Under the pieces are notes generated by a model. It worked only from the letters and a program-made list of their open reading frames with translations, had not been told where the DNA came from and ran no database searches. Positions 5,129 to 9,140 of a stretch of DNA of 9,140 nucleotides are shown in pieces. Position 1 is the stretch's first letter; each line of letters opens with the position of its first letter. Source of the DNA: Synergistales bacterium (GTDB lineage Bacteria; Synergistota; Synergistia; Synergistales; Synergistaceae); the NCBI GenBank assembly GCA_026002695.1, contig BOCB01000060.1, forward strand, positions 1-9,140, written 5' to 3'. A program made the translations under genes and the position numbers.

Positions 5129-7333
5129 TTATTTTGACGTAAACACCCAGACGCCGTTCCAGTTTTCCGGCGGGTTTTCCCGTAACTGAGACGCTCGCTC
5201 GCCGTATATATCATACAGCTTGCTGTTGGGAAAATCCGAACATAATGAACAAAACGCGGTTTCGCTCGCCGCGAAGTCACCGGCAATGTATAATTCACAC
5301 GCCGCCTTCCATCGCGCGAGCTCGTCGGCGCGTTCAAACTCGTCCGAGCGGCTCATTGGAGTATAAATGCTCACCGGCTGCGTCTTGCCCTTGACGCTTA
5401 TGGTGTCTATGAACTGCCACGCAAATTCCTCTCCGCAAGCGGCCATCGTGTCCTCGCTCACCACTACTTTAACACCGTACTTGGGACAGAGCCCCTCGAG
5501 GCGCGAGGCCAAGTTGACGTTATCTCCTATAAGCGTGTAGTTTACCCTGTCAGCCGAACCCATGTTGCCCACGTAAGCAAGCCCGGTGTGAACACCGGCG
5601 CCTATCCGTATGCTCAGGCCGTATTCCTCTTCGAGCTCCTCGTTCAGCGTGTTCAGCCTCTCCTGCATCGCGACGGCGGCTCCGACGGCGAGGGCCGGGT
5701 GCCCCGGCACGTCGAGCGGCGCGTTCCAGAAGGCCATCAGAGCGTCGCCTATGAACTTGTCAAGCGTCCCCTCCCTGTCGAGCACTATCGCGGTCATCGG
5801 CGTGAAGTAGCGATTCAGCAGGCTGACGATTTGATGCGGCGTGAGTTTTTCGGAGAGCGTGGTGAATCCCCTGATGTCGGTGAATATTATCGAGAGTTCT
5901 CGCTCCTCGCCGGAGAAGAGGTCGCCGCGCTCCTTCATTATGCGCTTTACTATCTCAGGAGAGATATAGCGGGAGAAAGTTTTCCGCAGCATGACCTTCT
6001 GCTTTTCCTCATGCCAGAACCTCAGGAAGAGCAGGGCGACGCCGACTATTATCACGGTTACCGCAACATAGAGCGGCGTTATGTATATACCTTCCCTGAA
6101 ATAATGGCGGGACGCCGCGATTGCCGACGCGATGAGCGCGGCGGCGACAGGGATGTAAATCCTCGGCCGCGCGAACCCGAAGACGATCGTCGATATAAGA
6201 CCGGCCAGCAGTATGCCAAGCGCCTGTATGGCGGGAGTAGACGGCGGTATCGTTATGGCGTTGCCGGTGATTATCGCGTCAACGACGGCGGCGTGGAGCT
6301 CGACGCCCGGGTATATCTCGTCATACGGTGTGGCTCGTATATCGCGCAACCCCGCGGCCGAAGTCCCGACGAACACGACGCGCCCGGCCAGGAAGTCCGG
6401 ATCAACCTCGCCCTTCAGTACATCTGACACGCTGACGTAATCATACGTGCCGCTCCCCCCGATAAACGGAACGTTTATCGTGCCGTTCGAGTTGACGGGA
6501 ACGGTGAATTCCCCCGCCCTTATAAACTCAGTGCCATCCTCGCCGTAGCCTATCGTGAGGTTCTTCACGCCAAGCGCGGTCATCAGCGAGCTTAACGCGA
6601 GGGAGGGGAATATTTTGCCGCCTACGGAGATGATCAGCGGCGCCTGACGGATCACTCCGTCGTAATCAGGATAGGCGTTGATCAGCCCCAGCGACGCGAC
6701 TTCGGTCAAAACGGGCAATGGCAGTATCGCCGTCGGAGCATGGTATAACTTAAACTGTCCGGCGCTCGCCGACACTCCCGGCGCTGCCTGTTCGATGATA
6801 TTTATCGGCGCGCGCGGAATCTCGACCGGGGCGTCATCGTCGAACCGGGCGTATACCCCCAGAACCGACGGCGTTTCTTTGAGGCTCTCGGCGAAAATTT
6901 TATCAAAGTCGTAGAAGTTCCGCGGCAGACCGCCGAACGTAACGTTGAAATTTTTGTCCCGCTTCAGATAATCCCGCATCTCCTTGGGCGACGAGTTATC
7001 TCTCTCGGAGAACATAATATCAAATCCGATGGCCGCGGCTTCGTGTCTGTTCAGCTCCGTCACAAGCGAGGCCATGAGATAGCGCGGCCAAGGCCACTGC
7101 CCGTATTCGGCGATGGATTTTTCGTCTATGTCTACTATGAGAGGAACGCCCGACGGGGTTTTGCTCGCGCGGAGCGGCAGCATCATGTCGTAAATCCTCG
7201 AGTCCATCCGCGTGATTATAGGCGCCGCCCTGACGTACATTAGGAGCATTATAAGCGCAGCGGCCGCCCCGGCTATGGCTATGAGCGCCCAGTTGGCCGA
7301 AAAAACGGAGCTGACGGATTTTTTTAAGCTCAT
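5129..7333 (-). CDS. CHASE2-domain class III adenylate cyclase
   Basis: This 734-residue membrane enzyme is predicted to make cAMP from ATP. A membrane segment at about 14-34 is followed by an extracytoplasmic CHASE2 sensor domain (about 38-362; motifs VDIDEKSIAEYGQWPWPR and GRVVFVGTSAAGLRD). Three more membrane segments lie at about 368-440, then a short linker and the class III cyclase domain (about 470-660). All catalytic positions are present: metal-binding Asp486 (IIFTDIRGF) and Asp530 (KFIGDALMAFW), adenine-specifying Lys526 and Thr600 (NYTLIGD), and transition-state Asn607 and Arg611 (VNLASRLE). Lys plus Thr is the class IIIb adenylate cyclase pattern; a guanylate cyclase would differ. 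The C-terminal 70 residues look helical and TPR-like. ATG 7333 follows GGAAAGGG nine bases upstream and lies 18 bases after the upstream gene, so translation is probably coupled. The natural ligand of CHASE2 is unknown. Confidence 0.95.
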   Translation of the reverse strand: MSLKKSVSSVFSANWALIAIAGAAAALIMLLMYVRAAPIITRMDSRIYDMMLPLRASKTPSGVPLIVDIDEKSIAEYGQWPWPRYLMASLVTELNRHEAAAIGFDIMFSERDNSSPKEMRDYLKRDKNFNVTFGGLPRNFYDFDKIFAESLKETPSVLGVYARFDDDAPVEIPRAPINIIEQAAPGVSASAGQFKLYHAPTAILPLPVLTEVASLGLINAYPDYDGVIRQAPLIISVGGKIFPSLALSSLMTALGVKNLTIGYGEDGTEFIRAGEFTVPVNSNGTINVPFIGGSGTYDYVSVSDVLKGEVDPDFLAGRVVFVGTSAAGLRDIRATPYDEIYPGVELHAAVVDAIITGNAITIPPSTPAIQALGILLAGLISTIVFGFARPRIYIPVAAALIASAIAASRHYFREGIYITPLYVAVTVIIVGVALLFLRFWHEEKQKVMLRKTFSRYISPEIVKRIMKERGDLFSGEERELSIIFTDIRGFTTLSEKLTPHQIVSLLNRYFTPMTAIVLDREGTLDKFIGDALMAFWNAPLDVPGHPALAVGAAVAMQERLNTLNEELEEEYGLSIRIGAGVHTGLAYVGNMGSADRVNYTLIGDNVNLASRLEGLCPKYGVKVVVSEDTMAACGEEFAWQFIDTISVKGKTQPVSIYTPMSRSDEFERADELARWKAACELYIAGDFAASETAFCSLCSDFPNSKLYDIYGERASQLRENPPENWNGVWVFTSK

Positions 7334-7351
7334 TGAAACGCGCCCTTTCCA

Positions 7352-8677
7352 TTAAAAATTCCAGACCCAGCCCAAGTTTATCATATGGCGGTCGTATTTG
7401 TAAAACGGGGACTCCGAGTCGTTGTCCGTGTAGCTGTACGATGTCTCGAAGTTCAGTTGTTCGTTTATCGGATAAACAAGCGAGAGGCCGATTATCCAGC
7501 GATTGTCGCTCCTGTCCTTTGTCTCAAGAACCGTGGCCGGACCGCCGTAATTTTCGCGTATGTAACGCACCGTCGGCAGAAGCTCAAAGCGCTTCGTCTT
7601 GAAACGGAAACCCAGAAGACCCTCCATCGCGTTATAGGAATAGTTGCCGTAATCCGCGTTCCCGAAGATATACCGGACGCCGAAGTTGAGCTCGTTTTCT
7701 CCGCCGCCTATCATCCATCTTCCGTACTCGCCTATATAGCCGTAAGAGCCGACGCGCTCGTCCTGCCTCACGTACTCGCGGCGCTCCAATCCCGCGCGCG
7801 TCATGAGCGAGAGGCTCCGCGAAATCCTGCGGCTGAAAGTGAGTTCCGCGCCGTATGCGTAAATCGTGTTATAGAAATCGTAGTCGTAAATCTCTCCCTT
7901 TACGCGAAAATCTATCATGTCGGACGCCGTGAGCCAACGCAGCCCTATCGCGGCGCGGTACCACTGAGAATGCTCCTGCTCCGCTTCCCTCAGCCGCTCG
8001 CTGAAACCATAGCTCGTATTGAAAGCCGCGTCGCCCACGAAATAATACGGCTCGCCCTCTTTAATCTGATACGACATGTTCGCGCTGCCGCCGAGGTACA
8101 GCCCGGCTGTCGGAATACCGCCGAGGGTGTCGGACGTAACTATCCACTTGTCGATCGCTAACCAGTCCGCGCCTAATCCCTGATTGGCGTTGCTGTCGTA
8201 CAGGAATCCCACGCGGAACTGCTTGCGTATACGCAGCCTCGCCGAGTCGGCGATCATTTTGTCCAGCGCCGCCGTGAGTTCCGCGTCGCTCATCGTCTCG
8301 TCCCGCTTTAACCATCCTTCGGCGGTGTTCCTGTCCCCTATCGCGATATAAGCCTGAGCCATCTCGCTGTACAGCGCTTTCTCCTCAGGGTATCTCCTCA
8401 GCAGTACGTCATACGCCCATATCGCCTGATGAGGACGCCCGGAACGAATTGACGCGCGCGCGAAACTCCACAGAGCCGCGCTGTTCGCGGAATCCTTCCT
8501 GATTATCGCGAGGTACGCGTAGTACGCTTCCTCGCCGCGCCCGTCCAGAAACAGGGAATTCGCTCTCGAAAGAGACGCCTCCGCCGAATCGTCCGCAAGC
8601 GCGGGCGCGGCGCAGGCAAAGAGTCCCGAAAGCAGAAATGTATATAAATACAAAAATACAAACGCTCTTTTACGCAA
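7352..8677 (-). CDS. Outer-membrane TPR/beta-barrel protein, Slam-like (DUF560)
   Basis: The 441-residue precursor has a Sec signal peptide (MRKRAF, then a hydrophobic stretch, cleavage probably after ALA28 before DD). A periplasmic TPR-type helical domain follows (about 31-140), then about 290 residues of alternating beta-strand pattern rich in Tyr, Gly and Arg, beginning RKQFRVGFLYDSNANQG and ending in GWVWNF. The terminal Phe and alternating aromatic residues are the usual signal for outer-membrane barrel insertion. N-terminal TPR plus C-terminal DUF560 barrel is the layout of Slam proteins, which move surface lipoproteins across the outer membrane; the similarity is by architecture and by the YDSN-type first strand. 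The start is TTG 8677, with GGGGGG ten bases upstream and good fit to a signal peptide. It lies 20 bases after the upstream gene and 18 before the cyclase. A plain porin-like or export-channel role is possible. Confidence 0.8.
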   Translation of the reverse strand: MRKRAFVFLYLYTFLLSGLFACAAPALADDSAEASLSRANSLFLDGRGEEAYYAYLAIIRKDSANSAALWSFARASIRSGRPHQAIWAYDVLLRRYPEEKALYSEMAQAYIAIGDRNTAEGWLKRDETMSDAELTAALDKMIADSARLRIRKQFRVGFLYDSNANQGLGADWLAIDKWIVTSDTLGGIPTAGLYLGGSANMSYQIKEGEPYYFVGDAAFNTSYGFSERLREAEQEHSQWYRAAIGLRWLTASDMIDFRVKGEIYDYDFYNTIYAYGAELTFSRRISRSLSLMTRAGLERREYVRQDERVGSYGYIGEYGRWMIGGGENELNFGVRYIFGNADYGNYSYNAMEGLLGFRFKTKRFELLPTVRYIRENYGGPATVLETKDRSDNRWIIGLSLVYPINEQLNFETSYSYTDNDSESPFYKYDRHMINLGWVWNF

Positions 8678-8697
8678 AGCCCAAGCACCCCCCAGCC

Positions 8698-9140
8698 TTA
8701 TCGCGTCATACTGCCGGAACCGGAGCCGGTGTCGAAGATGTAATTCGGATTGATAATGCCGTACGCGTCGACGCGTACATTGTCGCCGGCATCGATGCTG
8801 CCGTTCATGTACGAGCTTCCGAACCCGTTTACGGCGGTTCCGTTAAACGTCGCCGCCCCGGAGAAGTTGTTTATGTAGAAATTATTGACGGAAAACCAGC
8901 CTCTGCCTCCATTCAAATCAACGTTAAAAGCTCCCGCCGGAAGCGCCGCCCCGCCAACGCGCGGGAACGGTGTAACGCTGCCTGACCCGCGAAGGGCGGC
9001 ATCCGTCACGTCGCCGTTCAGCAGATTTAAGCTGAAACCGAACGAACCGCTGAAGGCGTTCCCCAGATCGCTCCCGAGATTGCCGATGACTGACGCGACT
9101 CGCGAAGGATCAGGAGCCGGACCGGGGCCGGGGATAGGGT
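8698..9140 (-). CDS. C-terminal part of a secreted, probably FecR-domain type protein
   Basis: About 146 C-terminal residues are visible; the start lies beyond the right edge. The segment opens with a Pro/Gly-rich linker (PGPGPAPDP). A Gly/Asn/Ser/Phe-rich domain with beta-strand pattern follows: FGFSLNLLNGDV, GAFNVDLNGGRGWFSVNNFYINNF, GTAVNGFGSSYMNGSIDAG, ending GSGSGSMTR. This resembles the C-terminal beta-domain of large FecR-domain exported proteins that often sit next to CHASE2 cyclases, and the small-barrel domains of Slam-dependent surface proteins. The FecR domain itself is not in the window, so the name is inference from the tail and context. It is first of the visible operon, 20 bases before the Slam-like gene, suggesting it is that protein's partner or substrate. 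Confidence 0.55.
   Translation of the reverse strand, partial: PIPGPGPAPDPSRVASVIGNLGSDLGNAFSGSFGFSLNLLNGDVTDAALRGSGSVTPFPRVGGAALPAGAFNVDLNGGRGWFSVNNFYINNFSGAATFNGTAVNGFGSSYMNGSIDAGDNVRVDAYGIINPNYIFDTGSGSGSMTR

Larger units (their letters stand above)
4905..5257 (-). repeat. Tandem duplication covering the cyclase 3' end and downstream spacer
   Basis: One unit is about 5092-5257 (intact cyclase 3' end plus spacer) and the other about 4905-5090 (decayed). Besides the coding tail, the spacers also match: ATAACGATAAAAAA-like sequence at 5092-5108 and its counterpart GTAACGATAAAAAC at 4905-4919. The decayed unit carries an extra piece of about 20 bases between its stop and the spacer, which is where the 18-base repeat lies. 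The boundaries are approximate. Confidence 0.8.

Noticed and set aside
5056..5337. Minus-strand frame overlapping the cyclase 3' end
   Set aside because: It is an alternative frame of the cyclase tail continuing into the spacer; no independent support.
5588..6427. Long plus-strand open frame opposite the cyclase
   Set aside because: The minus strand encodes a complete cyclase with all catalytic residues; the plus frame is Arg/Tyr/Glu-rich and shows no motif.
7385..8161. Plus-strand open frame opposite the barrel protein
   Set aside because: Antisense to a coherent outer-membrane protein; the Val/Arg-rich product has no recognisable feature.
8600..8677. Lipoprotein signal in the Slam-like protein
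   Set aside because: The sequence LFAC has Phe at a position where a lipobox needs a small residue; ordinary cleavage after ALA fits better.

Overview
The window suggests a moderately GC-rich, Gram-negative-type bacterium with an outer membrane. The gene set and protein style (an MptA/FolE2-type GTP cyclohydrolase, a cNMP-binding DUF2225 protein, Uma2 genes, a CHASE2 cyclase) are compatible with the Synergistota, but this placement is inference and no marker gene here proves it. Almost all coding is on the minus strand. The one plus-strand gene I can support is a broken one.

Left part (1-1991). The 5' portion of trpE (anthranilate synthase component I) runs off the left edge. Directly upstream of it, and in the same reading frame, lie about 42 codons that read as the C-terminal tail of an ABC exporter, a gene relic. 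Next come two tandem Uma2-family (DUF820, PD-(D/E)XK nuclease-like) genes, about 86% identical by eye. A short A/T-rich divergent promoter region separates them from a truncated plus-strand P-loop ATPase.

Middle (1992-3618). The P-loop remnant runs tail-to-tail into a full-length GTP cyclohydrolase of the MptA/FolE2 family, which carries a G9 tract early in its coding sequence. A gap of roughly 500 bases follows. It holds a short unassigned reading frame, a small palindrome and a good Rho-independent terminator.

Right part (3619-9140). Four genes lie co-directional on the minus strand, in transcription order: the C-terminal end of a secreted, probably FecR-type protein (starting outside the window); a TPR plus beta-barrel outer-membrane protein resembling Slam (DUF560); a CHASE2-class III adenylate cyclase with a complete active site; and a cNMP-binding-domain/DUF2225 zinc-ribbon/TPR-like protein, followed by the terminator. 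The first three genes are spaced 18-20 bases apart. The last is separated by 253 bases that contain a decayed tandem copy of the cyclase 3' end. The plausible joint role is an envelope-to-cytoplasm signalling unit: a surface or periplasmic protein and its outer-membrane partner, a periplasm-sensing cyclase making cAMP, and a cytoplasmic cyclic-nucleotide receptor.

The window shows repeated local duplication and decay: the Uma2 pair, the cyclase-tail copy, the ABC relic and the truncated P-loop gene. No tRNA, rRNA, CRISPR array or complete mobile element was seen.
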